DNA of 64,000 nucleotides, taken from a virus. Under the pieces are notes generated by a model that was not told where the DNA came from, ran no database searches, and saw nothing but the letters and a program-made list of their open reading frames with translations. The stretch lies in the IMG/VR virus record IMGVR_UViG_3300020419_001178, positions 81,742 through 145,741 of that record, one strand, 5' to 3'. Shown one piece after another: positions 9,093 to 16,821 of this stretch (the first letter of the stretch is position 1; the number at the start of each line of letters is the position of its first letter). The position numbers and the translations under genes were made by a program.

Positions 9093-10867
9093 TTAAGATA
9101 AAAAGCCTTACAGTAAAAAACTTTATGAGTGTGGGTAATCAAACCCAAGCAGTTGACTTTGATAAACAACAATTAACACTAGTTCTAGGAGAGAATCTTG
9201 ATCAGGGTGGTGATGACATGGGATCAAGGAACGGCACTGGTAAGACAACTATTATAAATGCCTTAAGCTATGCTCTATACGGACTAGCACTCACTAATAT
9301 AAGAAGAAACAATCTAATCAATAAGACTAATAATAAAGGAATGTTGGTTACATTAACTTTTGAGAAAGATGGCACTAGCTATAAAGTAGAAAGAGGACGT
9401 GGTCCTAACTTATTGAAGTTTTTTATCAATGACCAAGAACAAGAATTAGTAGATGAAAGCCAAGGTGACAGTAGAAAAACACAAGAAACAATAAATGAAT
9501 TGTTAGGCATGAGTCATAATATGTTTAAGCACATACTTGCTTTAAACACATATACAGAGCCTTTTTTAAGTATGAAGGTAAATGATCAAAAAGATATAAT
9601 TGAACAACTTCTTGGTATTACTATTCTATCTGAAAAAGCAGAAACACTGAAAGAGAAAATAAAACAAACAAGAGATTCGATTACTGAAGAAAACGCAAAT
9701 ATAAATGCTAGACAACAAAGCAATGACAGAATAAAAGAAACCATCGACAGTCTTAAAATAAAACAAAGTGCCTGGGAGAGTAATAAAAAGACAAATCTTA
9801 AAAAACTTGAAAAAGGTATATCTGAATTAGAACATCTTGATGTAGATAGCGAACTTGATAAACATGAAAAATTACAATCGTGGGAAGAATTAAATACAAA
9901 AATTACTACATTGAGAAAAGAAACAGCAACTCTTGATTCGACACTCTTAAGGGCAAATAAGTCTGTAGACAAAGTTAAAAAGGATATAGAAGAACTTGAC
10001 AATGCTGTTTGTTATGCGTGTGGTCAGGAGCTACAGGAAGATAAAGTCAAAGAGATTGAAAACAAAAAAGCCAAAGAGCTTGAAGATGCTGAGACATATC
10101 AAAAAGAAATAAATGATAAACTAATTGAAGTTAATACAGAGTTGACAAATATCGGAGATATAAACGGTAGGCCGGATACGTTTTATGAAACGATAAAAGA
10201 AGTATATGATCACAAACAAAATGTAGCACAATTAAAACAGGCATTAGAAAATAGTAATAACGAAACTGATCCTTATCAGGAACAAATAGAAGATCTAACT
10301 AAAACTGGAATCCAAGAAGTTGATTGGACTACAATCAACGCACTCAATGATCTAAAAGAACATCAAGAGTTCTTACTAAAACTGTTAACAAACAAAGATA
10401 GTTTTATACGTAAAAAGATCATAGATCAAAACTTGGCATACTTGAACAACAGGCTCACTCATTATCTTGATAAGCTAGGACTTCCACATCAGGTTGTATT
10501 TCAAAATGACTTGAATGTTGAAATTACACAGCTTGGACAAGATCTTGATTTCGACAATCTTTCCAGAGGCGAGCGTAATAGATTAATACTTGGTATGAGT
10601 TTTGCTTTCAGAGATGTCTGGGAGAGCTTGTATCAAAATATTAACCTACTGTTCATCGACGAGCTTGTTGATTCAGGTATGGATACTAGTGGTGTAGAGA
10701 ATAGTTTAGCAATACTTAAAAAGATGGGTAGAGAACGTCATAAAAACGTTTATCTAATATCGCACAAAGACGAACTTGTTGGTAGAGTTACACACGTATT
10801 AAAAGTAATTAAGGAAAACGGCTTTACATCATATGAAAATGACGTGGAAATATTTAATGAAAGATGA
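9089..10867 (+). CDS. 46: gp46, recombination endonuclease subunit (Rad50-like ATPase)
   Basis: A 592-residue SMC/Rad50-type protein that powers the gp47 nuclease; T4 gp46 is 560 aa. The Walker A GSRNGTGKT is at residues 45-53. Long charged coiled coils follow, with the zinc-hook CYAC near 308-311, and then a second coil. The C-terminal lobe has the signature LSRGERNRLILGM and Walker B NLLFIDELVDSGMD. All catalytic elements are present. Its stop overlaps the next gene (ATGA at 10864-10867), placing the SufE-like protein in the same transcript. Confidence 0.95.
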   Translation: MIKIKSLTVKNFMSVGNQTQAVDFDKQQLTLVLGENLDQGGDDMGSRNGTGKTTIINALSYALYGLALTNIRRNNLINKTNNKGMLVTLTFEKDGTSYKVERGRGPNLLKFFINDQEQELVDESQGDSRKTQETINELLGMSHNMFKHILALNTYTEPFLSMKVNDQKDIIEQLLGITILSEKAETLKEKIKQTRDSITEENANINARQQSNDRIKETIDSLKIKQSAWESNKKTNLKKLEKGISELEHLDVDSELDKHEKLQSWEELNTKITTLRKETATLDSTLLRANKSVDKVKKDIEELDNAVCYACGQELQEDKVKEIENKKAKELEDAETYQKEINDKLIEVNTELTNIGDINGRPDTFYETIKEVYDHKQNVAQLKQALENSNNETDPYQEQIEDLTKTGIQEVDWTTINALNDLKEHQEFLLKLLTNKDSFIRKKIIDQNLAYLNNRLTHYLDKLGLPHQVVFQNDLNVEITQLGQDLDFDNLSRGERNRLILGMSFAFRDVWESLYQNINLLFIDELVDSGMDTSGVENSLAILKKMGRERHKNVYLISHKDELVGRVTHVLKVIKENGFTSYENDVEIFNER

Positions 10868-11268
10868 TATTAGACAAGATTAAAAATCGTGGTGAAGAAA
10901 TGGCTCCATTAGAAGGGCATGATAGATTACAGTATCTTATTGATATTGCTAGAGAAGTTCCTCCTTTAGGAGATGAAGATAAAATAGATGAAAATAAAAT
11001 CAGAGGTTGTGCTAGTAATCTTTGGGTGCTAGGTAAAGTTAATAAAGATGGAACAATGTCATACAAACATGACGCAGATTCGTGGATAACAAAAGGAACT
11101 GCTAAAGTTTTAGTTGATTTGCTAGACGGTGAACATCGTAACGAAATAGCACAATTGACTTTACAAAGTTTTGAAGGGTTAGGAATTAGAAATCTTTTAA
11201 CAATGCAGAGACAAGTTGGTTTTGGCAGTTTAGTAGAACGTATGATAGGAATAGCAAAGAATGAATGA
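10864..11268 (+). CDS. SufE-like sulfur-acceptor protein
   Basis: A 134-residue protein matching the SufE/CsdE family over its length. SufE takes persulfide sulfur from the cysteine desulfurase SufS for Fe-S cluster building. Diagnostic stretches are LIDIAREVPPLGDEDK, then ENKIRGCASNLWVLGKV with the acceptor cysteine at Cys49 (same 'I-x-GC-x-S-x-x-W' context as E. coli Cys51), then DADSWITKGTAKVLVDLLDG and GLGIRNLLTMQRQVGF. No SufS is encoded here, so it would work with the host enzyme. It is translationally coupled to gp46 and overlaps the next gene, so it is co-expressed early with recombination proteins. Identification is firm; its purpose in infection is inference. Confidence 0.88.
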   Translation: MILDKIKNRGEEMAPLEGHDRLQYLIDIAREVPPLGDEDKIDENKIRGCASNLWVLGKVNKDGTMSYKHDADSWITKGTAKVLVDLLDGEHRNEIAQLTLQSFEGLGIRNLLTMQRQVGFGSLVERMIGIAKNE

Positions 11269-11461
11269 TGACATACATGACAAGCTAACCAAGGCCTATA
11301 TGGCGTATTTTAAGGCTAATGAGGCATTTGAAGCAAGAAATTCAGTACGTACCCATAGAGAAACTAGAAAGTGGCTCCGTGAGATTCGATCTTTAGCAAA
11401 ACAACGTATGGATGAAGTACATTATAAGCATAATTCCAAGAACGAGACACCAGAAGAATAG
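11261..11461 (+). CDS. small conserved phage protein of unknown function
   Basis: A 66-residue, highly charged and helical protein: HDKLTKAYMAYFKANEAFEA, then TRKWLREIRSLAKQRMDEV. It overlaps the end of the SufE-like gene by eight bases, so it belongs to the same operon. I recall similar small proteins at the corresponding place in T4-like cyanophages, but no function is known to me. There are no Cys residues or membrane segment. It may bind nucleic acid or a partner protein through its basic helix; this is only a guess. Confidence 0.7.
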   Translation: MNDDIHDKLTKAYMAYFKANEAFEARNSVRTHRETRKWLREIRSLAKQRMDEVHYKHNSKNETPEE

Positions 11462-11479
11462 GCCAGGGTAAGTATCCAT

Positions 11480-11911
11480 ATGCTGTGGACTTATCAAGGT
11501 AAAGAAATTACAAAACTGCCAGAAGATATAGAAGGATTTGTATATCTAATTACAAATAAGACTAACAACAAAAAATATATAGGCAAAAAACTAGCCAAAT
11601 TTAAGAAAACACGCCCACCACTCAAAGGCAAGAAGAACAAAAGACGAAGCAAAGTTGAAAGCGATTGGAAAGATTACTGGGGTTCCTCAGATCATCTTAT
11701 CGCAGACGTACAACAACTAGGTGAAGAAAATTTTACTAGAGAAATATTATATCTATGTCAAACAAGAGGCTTAATGAGCTATTTAGAGGCTAAGGAACAA
11801 TTTGACCGCAAAGTTCTGGAAACAGACGAATACTATAATGGTATTATCAATGTGCGGGTAGGTGGTTCAAAAATTCTTAAAGAACATTTATCAAAACTTA
11901 AGGCAATATAA
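11480..11911 (+). CDS. GIY-YIG nuclease-family protein
   Basis: A 143-residue protein with an N-terminal GIY-YIG fold signature, GFVYLITNKTNNKKYIGKK, at residues 19-37. A Lys/Arg-rich loop follows (KKTRPPLKGKKNKRRSK), and then WKDYWGSSDHL and LEAKEQFDRKVL, where the Glu of LEAKE may be the metal-binding residue. It is a single compact domain without a separate DNA-binding module. The gene is the last of the gp47 operon, and a highly structured non-coding stretch starts directly after its stop. It could be a homing-type enzyme or a repair nuclease; relatives in marine T4-like phages are usually unannotated. Confidence 0.75.
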   Translation: MLWTYQGKEITKLPEDIEGFVYLITNKTNNKKYIGKKLAKFKKTRPPLKGKKNKRRSKVESDWKDYWGSSDHLIADVQQLGEENFTREILYLCQTRGLMSYLEAKEQFDRKVLETDEYYNGIINVRVGGSKILKEHLSKLKAI

Positions 11912-12365
11912 GGACGCTGTTTGATCGGGAAAGCTCGATCCGCTTTGAGGACATGGACACCCATGTTCAGAATCTAGCGAGTCCACTAAACTGTTGCTCC
12001 AGAAAACTCCACGCAAAGGAACGAAGCGGGAGATAGCGGAGAATCCGCGAAGCGGTTGCGTTAGCAAAACCGGTTACGCAGATTTTACGTGATGTCGACG
12101 TAGGTTGGGAAAGGTCAGAGCCCATGGAGCAAGTCAAATACCTACTTCCGATCTCGGCTGTGCGAACTCACATGAAGCTTGGGATGATGGGACCTCGTGT
12201 AAGGTTCCGTCTGACTGAAACAATCTACATGAAACGTAAGTGCTTCGCACTTAATTCAAGTAAAATAACAGGTGTTTGAGCGAAAGCGATAACACGAATG
12301 ATCGTTAGATCATTCCAATCCAATGAGTACAATCATCACAGGGATCGTCACAAATGCCAAGACTG
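11912..12365 (+). ncRNA. large structured RNA candidate, ~400 nt, family not recognised
   Basis: A 454-base gap without a plausible gene and visibly richer in GC than its surroundings. It holds a run of perfect or near-perfect hairpins. Stems include 11923-27/11936-40, 11951-56/11961-66, 12036-40/12044-48, 12057-61/12076-80, 12086-90/12098-102, 12189-95/12202-08, 12237-43/12247-53, 12272-76/12291-95 (enclosing a GCGAAAGC mini-hairpin) and 12297-303/12308-14. The GAA/GAAA loops favour the plus strand. There are no tRNA or tmRNA ends, no RNase P signature, and no clear terminator. The RNA could be a large ornate phage RNA (GOLLD/ROOL-like in style) or a ribozyme; I cannot assign it. Confidence 0.65.
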
Positions 12366-12551
12366 TTAATGAAGGTCAGGATCACGGCCAAATCCAGGTT
12401 TCACGCTACTAACTTCTACGGGAATGACTTTGAATTCAAAATGTGGTTCTGTATCACGTTTTGTGTTTATGTAGTAGTTGACTTCTTCCTGTGAATTAAG
12501 TTCCTCAATAACGTTACCCGCAGGGTCAACTATCTGATATCTAGTAATCAT
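12366..12551 (-). CDS. small hypothetical protein
   Basis: A 61-residue frame with natural-looking composition: YQIVDPAGNVIEELNSQEEV followed by a helical stretch and an FEFKVIPVEV strand. It resembles the small 'modifier' proteins common in phages. It runs against the flanking genes and starts next to the late promoter of the plus-strand gene at 12615. No ribosome site is obvious (TTATTAAATAATCT before the ATG). Because its 3' end abuts the structured RNA, it might be a chance frame, but the protein character argues for a gene. Confidence 0.5.
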   Translation of the reverse strand: MITRYQIVDPAGNVIEELNSQEEVNYYINTKRDTEPHFEFKVIPVEVSSVKPGFGRDPDLH

Positions 12552-12586
12552 ATAGATTATTTAATAAGTAATTATGTCTTCAAATG

Positions 12587-12594
12587 TATAAATA
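12587..12594 (+). promoter_or_regulatory. late promoter, perfect T4 box
   Basis: TATAAATA, identical to the T4 late consensus, 21 bases before the ATG at 12615 and followed by a TAGGAG ribosome site. Confidence 0.85.
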
Positions 12595-12614
12595 TAATGG
12601 AATAGGAGTTATTG

Positions 12615-13313
12615 ATGAAGGTTTTAGACGTTTTAACAGAGTCCAAAAAAGTTAATGAAGGACCATTACGGTTCTTAAAGCGTACATTGGGTAAAAACAC
12701 AGCTATGGGCAAGTCCGCACAGCTGGATGTAGAAATTGACAAAGAAGTAAAAAACATATACAAGGACTATGTCGCAGTAAGTAAACAAGATCCTAAGAAA
12801 CAAGGAATGACTGTTGACAGTTTAAGTAGGTTTTTAGCGGCCAAAGGTTTTGTAAATAGTCCTAAAGAAGTAGTTGCCTTTATCAAACAAGACACAAGCC
12901 TAGCTAAAAAATTAGGCAGAGGTGCTGTAGCAGGCGGTAAAAAAACTATTGATGCTACCAAGAAAGGCGCAACTGCAGTAATAGATGCTGGTAAGAAAAT
13001 CAAGCAGAAGATGGCTAGCAAGTCTACAGGGCTAACACCTGATCAACCTAATCTTCCAGGCATTGAATCCATGAGTGAATCAGTGTTGTTGGAACAGTCC
13101 ATGTCAGGCTCGGAAGTAAAGAAAGTTATCAAACGTTTCGTACAGCAAGGCTTTCAAAAGCAACTGGGCGGAAGAGTACGTAAGAGTGCCTACGCAACTG
13201 ACACGGGTGATAACATGATGCCAACTGATGACATCCAAACTGCTCTTGATACTTTGAGAAACGCTGGCTTTACAATAGACGACGAAAAGAAAAAGATCAA
13301 AGCCCCAGCTTAG
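12615..13313 (+). CDS. late-expressed protein of unknown function, possible internal/virion protein
   Basis: A 232-residue basic protein transcribed from its own perfect late promoter and lying alone between minus-strand genes. I start it at the ATG at 12615 rather than the in-frame TTG three bases earlier, because TAGGAG (12603-12608) is then well placed. It begins MKVLDVLTESKKVNEGP. A helical domain (residues ~35-100), an Ala/Gly/Lys-rich linker (GGKKTIDATKKGATAVIDAG) and a second small domain near 155-232 follow. It has no enzyme motif. The basic linker and late timing suggest a DNA-associated or packaged protein. Its stop overlaps the stop of the convergent gp26 frameshift extension. Confidence 0.75.
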   Translation: MKVLDVLTESKKVNEGPLRFLKRTLGKNTAMGKSAQLDVEIDKEVKNIYKDYVAVSKQDPKKQGMTVDSLSRFLAAKGFVNSPKEVVAFIKQDTSLAKKLGRGAVAGGKKTIDATKKGATAVIDAGKKIKQKMASKSTGLTPDQPNLPGIESMSESVLLEQSMSGSEVKKVIKRFVQQGFQKQLGGRVRKSAYATDTGDNMMPTDDIQTALDTLRNAGFTIDDEKKKIKAPA

Positions 13314-13540
13314 AAAAAAGGCTGTCCGGATTTTTTAGCAGTTTCTATATTTTCTTTAATTAAATCATTTAACAGTTCTATGTCTTCTTTTGATAAGTCA
13401 TAACTGTCTTCTACAGACAAGGATCCTCTCATCCACCAACACAGTCTATATAGACTGGCTTTAATTTGCTTTACCTCGCCTTCGAGGACCTTAACCTCGT
13501 TTTGGATTTTATCGAGTGACCATGTTAAGATCCGGAGCCG
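13310..13540 (-). CDS. -1 frameshift extension of gp26 (start-less overlapping frame)
   Basis: An open frame on the minus strand without ATG, GTG or TTG at its head (a TGA lies only nine codons upstream of the gp26 stop region). It overlaps the end of gp26 in the -1 frame and ends at TAA (13312-13310). Entered from the slippery site, it adds 76 residues: a coiled-coil part (WSLDKIQNEVKVLEGEVKQI), then ASLYRLCWWMRGSLSVEDSY and a helical tail ending KKSGQPFF. The composition is clearly protein-like. It would give a 378-residue gp26 fusion. Similar small proteins are conserved downstream of gp26 in T4-like cyanophages as far as I recall. It is analogous to the G-GT tail-assembly chaperone pair of lambda. 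Confidence 0.75.
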   Translation of the reverse strand, partial: RLRILTWSLDKIQNEVKVLEGEVKQIKASLYRLCWWMRGSLSVEDSYDLSKEDIELLNDLIKENIETAKKSGQPFF

Positions 13541-14445
13541 AAAAAATTGCTCTGATCAAATGTAATCGGAACTTCGAAAGTTTCTGGAGCACCTGCTTTT
13601 ATTTCATCTTCATCTGCCTGTATTGTTACAGGTTTAATATCAAAATTTGTTTTTTGTGCTTTGATACGATCAGATATTTGATTGAAAACAACTGCTTCAC
13701 AGTTTTCCAAGAAGTCTTTCAAGTATGCTGGATTTGTTACAGCTTCGGTTTCACCATCGGGTTGTATAGATACAACGCTGTCAATTAAAACATTGATATT
13801 GATCTCAGTCAATTTTGTAAATGCTTTTTGGAATCTTGCTAACTTTACTCCTTGATCTATATCATCGTTGTCTATTATCGAAAACACTCTCTGTTCTTCA
13901 AATGCTTTTACAGCTTGTTCAGTCTGTGTCTTGTAACTGATAGGTTTAATACCTACTGTGAAACCATCTATCTTATGTGAAGTTTCAAAATGTGCTGATT
14001 GAAGATGATCGTATATAGTTTGTAAACTATAAGCAAAATCTCTTACAATCTTTGTATTCGGAACAGTTGCTGAAATTTCAATAGTCTCGCCATATGTTGC
14101 CATTCTGATAGCAACTAGTAAAGTATCAAGATCAATTGAAGGACATTGCCAAGCATTTTTTATGTTTGGGACACAACTTTGTATTACATCAACTGTAGCT
14201 TGTCCATTCAATAACGCATCAGGTGTCTTGAACGTAATTTCATCCCTGGCTGTCATCGCATAAACAGGAAGTTCCCCAGACTCTGGCATTTCAATACTGC
14301 CCTGTGGCCAGTAAGTTCCTTTGCTAGGCAGTTTAATGTAGATTTTTGGTTGTCGTAGGTGTTTCTTTAATGGGTTAACCTGAGGTTGCCCCATAGGAAC
14401 ACCAGTACCGCCGGGTGTCATTGGCGGAATAGTATTATCTACCAT
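13525..14445 (-). CDS. 26: gp26, baseplate hub assembly protein / chaperone-like
   Basis: A 306-residue protein with the T4 gp26 family signature: PKIYIKLPSKGTYWPQG, GELPVYAMTARDEITFKTPD and ALLNGQATVDVIQSCVPNIK, followed by SIDLDTLLVAIRMATYGE. T4 gp26 is 208 aa. It is needed for hub assembly and is thought to play a chaperone role similar to other tail-assembly chaperones. Position fits, since the divergent neighbour is the tape-measure candidate. Its own minus-strand late box lies 41 bases upstream. Near its end it carries a slippery heptamer, so two products are likely: this 306-aa form and a longer frameshifted one. Confidence 0.9.
   Translation of the reverse strand: MVDNTIPPMTPGGTGVPMGQPQVNPLKKHLRQPKIYIKLPSKGTYWPQGSIEMPESGELPVYAMTARDEITFKTPDALLNGQATVDVIQSCVPNIKNAWQCPSIDLDTLLVAIRMATYGETIEISATVPNTKIVRDFAYSLQTIYDHLQSAHFETSHKIDGFTVGIKPISYKTQTEQAVKAFEEQRVFSIIDNDDIDQGVKLARFQKAFTKLTEININVLIDSVVSIQPDGETEAVTNPAYLKDFLENCEAVVFNQISDRIKAQKTNFDIKPVTIQADEDEIKAGAPETFEVPITFDQSNFFGSGS
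13540..13546 (-). promoter_or_regulatory. programmed -1 ribosomal frameshift site
   Basis: Read on the minus strand, gp26 codons AAT TTT TTC contain T TTT TTC, a canonical X XXY YYZ heptamer. It lies only four sense codons before the TAA. Slippage by -1 continues as CGG CTC CGG and opens the 76-codon extension. I see no strong stimulatory hairpin right after it, though GATCCGGAGCC-type pairing nearby is possible. Confidence 0.75.
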
Positions 14446-14485
14446 GTTTATTTCTCCTGCTAAATAGTATGTAAGTCATACAGTA

Positions 14486-14493
14486 TATTTATG
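14486..14493 (-). promoter_or_regulatory. late promoter of gp26
   Basis: CATAAATA on the minus strand, one base from the T4 late consensus, upstream of the gp26 ATG (14445) with GGAG in the leader. It sits in the 75-base divergent gap between gp26 and the tape-measure candidate. Confidence 0.7.
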
Positions 14494-14520
14494 GCTATTA
14501 ATAATGTGAGTATATAATTC

Positions 14521-16812
14521 ATGGCAATGGTAACAGTTGAAATACCCGGAATAGGCGAAGTTGAAGCAAAAAATGCCGCTTCTGAGCAGACTTTAAAGGA
14601 AATTTTAAAGGCTGTAGGAGGTAGACGCATAGGAGCAGGAGCTGGAGGCTCTGCGGGTGGTGGTTTAGATAGCAGATTATCAGATAAAGATGTCAAAAAC
14701 GTAAAAGCTCTTGGAGATGCTTCTGAGTACGCAAGTGGAGAAGTAACTTCTTTTGGTAAACGATTAAAAGGCGTAGCTGGTAGTATCCTAAATCTACTTA
14801 ACGCAACAATAAGTGGTACAATAGGAGCCGCAGTAAATCTTACATCAGAACTGATATCAGGTGGAAATCAATTAACAGATTTCAGTAAACACTTACCTAT
14901 TCCAGGACTACAACAGTTTACAGGACTGATAGACAATCAAATAGAGCTGTTTAGAGATTTATCTCAAACAGGTGCGACCTTTGGTAACAACATGTTTGAA
15001 ATTGTTCGTGTAGCAGGAAACGCAAGTATTCCGCTACAGGACTTTGCTACGTTGTTAGGATCCAATGCTACACAGCTTAGACTATTCGGACCGTCAGTAG
15101 AAAGTGGTGCGAGGTCATTTGCTTCTCTTTCAAAAGAACTTAGACAAGGACAGCTTGGACAGAGATTGTTAGCAATGGGCTTTACAACACAAGAACTGAA
15201 CGAAGGCTTACTTTCTTTTAATGAAATAGTACATGTAACAGGTAGAGGACAGCGTATGTCCCAAGCTGATTTAATAAAAGGTACCGCGGCATATAGCATG
15301 GAACTTGATAAGATAGCAAAACTTACAGGTCAAAGTAGAAAAGAAATGATGAACGAGGCTCAAGCAAGAAGGAGAGATGTTAATGTACAAAATGCTCTTA
15401 GAAGATTGGGACCAGAATTTGAAAATGTTTTAAATCAGGCGTCAGCAGGTAGTAAAGGACTTGCGGCGGCCTTGGTTGATTATTCTACAGGTACAGGACA
15501 AGATCCGTTGACACAGGGTTTGATGGCTCTTAGTGATACGTTTAGAAACGAAGGTAAAAATATACAAAATATGACAGCTGAACAAAGACAGAATTTTGCT
15601 GTTGCTGTTGGAAAAGAAATTGAAGAAATGGAAAATACAGTAGGTCCGAGTGGTGTTAAAGCTCTAACTATGCAAGGCGAACTGATAGGCGAAGCATTGA
15701 ATGTTGGCGCAGAACTTAGATTCCTTAAACAAACTACTGAAGGAGCCTCTAGTGCTGTGGATAAGGAACAGAAAGCAGTGGACATGGCAACTGAGAAAGT
15801 AGCTCAGTTTGGGGAAGTAGTTAACAATGTAAGAGGCAGATTACAGGTTGAGCTGTTAGACAGTAATATTTTCCAAGACTTGAAAAATGGATTAGCAAGT
15901 ATGTTACCCAATGTAGAAGAATCCAATGATCTATATGATAAAGCCAAAAAAGCTCTGTTGCCTTTTATCGATGAACTGAATAATGTTTGGACATGGTTAA
16001 AGACAGAGGGATACGACATGATGGAAAATGCGTTTAAAAAGACTTGGGACTGGATGTCAGGACCTGGATTACAGATGGTTAAAGATTATTCTAAAATGGC
16101 TTATGATTGGTTTAGTGGAATTGATTTTGAAGGAATTAAAAACGACTTTTTAGCTGGATGGGAAAAAGTTAAGAAATTCTTCGCAGGGTTTGATCTTGAT
16201 GCTATAAAATTAAAGTTCGATAATGCCATGAAGAAGCTCGAGAACATGATGCCTGATATTCCGTCCATAGACGAAATAAAAACATCAATGAAAGCGGCAC
16301 TTAAAAAATTAACCGATGCTATCCCAGGACCGCAAGATATTAAAGACGCATTGACTGACCTTAAAAATGAGTTTGTACAGGATATGAAAGAGCTAATTGA
16401 TTATCTGTTTACTCAATTAAGGAAAGTGGTAGACGAGTATCTTGTAAATCCAGCCAAAGCAGTAATCGAAAAAGGCGAAGAAATAGTCCAAGACACCAAA
16501 GACCTAGCAATAGAAACTAAAGATAAAGTAGTTTCAGGAGTCGGGGCTTTAAAAGACAAAGCAGGAGAAACGTACCAAAATACCAAAAACGCAGTTAAAA
16601 ACTTTTTAGGTTTTGGAGATAAAGATCCTGTTGTACCACCACCTACAGGTATGTCTCCAGGAGCAATGGGCGGAAAAGTCAATACGACGCCGGACGATGG
16701 TGCACTTCAGTTAAATATAACGATGGAGAAACAACTAAAAGTACTAACAGATATTGACAGACACGTCAAAGAAAATGGAAGATATGGTAATCTTTTGGAT
16801 GGTATAAATTAA
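14521..16812 (+). CDS. tail tape-measure protein candidate (gp29 role)
   Basis: A 763-residue, mostly helical protein. A Gly/Ala-rich start (VGGRRIGAGAGGSAGGGLD, residues ~38-58) is followed by a hydrophobic stretch near 85-115 (ILNLLNATISGTIGAAVNL), then long amphipathic helices, and aromatic repeats around 485-560 (WLKTEGYDMMENAFKKTWDW). The tail is coiled (AIETKDKVVSGVGALKDKAG). This is the usual look of a tape measure that sets tail length and is ejected into the cell; T4 gp29 is 590 aa. It sits between gp26 and the portal, next to the chaperone, as expected. I assign it by architecture and context rather than by motif. The ribosome site is weak. Confidence 0.6.
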   Translation: MAMVTVEIPGIGEVEAKNAASEQTLKEILKAVGGRRIGAGAGGSAGGGLDSRLSDKDVKNVKALGDASEYASGEVTSFGKRLKGVAGSILNLLNATISGTIGAAVNLTSELISGGNQLTDFSKHLPIPGLQQFTGLIDNQIELFRDLSQTGATFGNNMFEIVRVAGNASIPLQDFATLLGSNATQLRLFGPSVESGARSFASLSKELRQGQLGQRLLAMGFTTQELNEGLLSFNEIVHVTGRGQRMSQADLIKGTAAYSMELDKIAKLTGQSRKEMMNEAQARRRDVNVQNALRRLGPEFENVLNQASAGSKGLAAALVDYSTGTGQDPLTQGLMALSDTFRNEGKNIQNMTAEQRQNFAVAVGKEIEEMENTVGPSGVKALTMQGELIGEALNVGAELRFLKQTTEGASSAVDKEQKAVDMATEKVAQFGEVVNNVRGRLQVELLDSNIFQDLKNGLASMLPNVEESNDLYDKAKKALLPFIDELNNVWTWLKTEGYDMMENAFKKTWDWMSGPGLQMVKDYSKMAYDWFSGIDFEGIKNDFLAGWEKVKKFFAGFDLDAIKLKFDNAMKKLENMMPDIPSIDEIKTSMKAALKKLTDAIPGPQDIKDALTDLKNEFVQDMKELIDYLFTQLRKVVDEYLVNPAKAVIEKGEEIVQDTKDLAIETKDKVVSGVGALKDKAGETYQNTKNAVKNFLGFGDKDPVVPPPTGMSPGAMGGKVNTTPDDGALQLNITMEKQLKVLTDIDRHVKENGRYGNLLDGIN

Positions 16813-16821
16813 GGATTTAAT

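Noticed and set aside
11912-12365. tRNA, tmRNA, RNase P RNA or group I intron in the structured region
   Set aside because: No acceptor-stem/CCA ends or tag frame. A stretch GGGAAAGGTCAGAGCCC faintly recalls the RNase P core but the matching partner motif is missing. No group I core motifs and no split gene.
13516-13788. Plus-strand open frame of 90 codons over the end of gp26
   Set aside because: Cys/Phe/Tyr-rich shadow of gp26 with no ribosome site or promoter.
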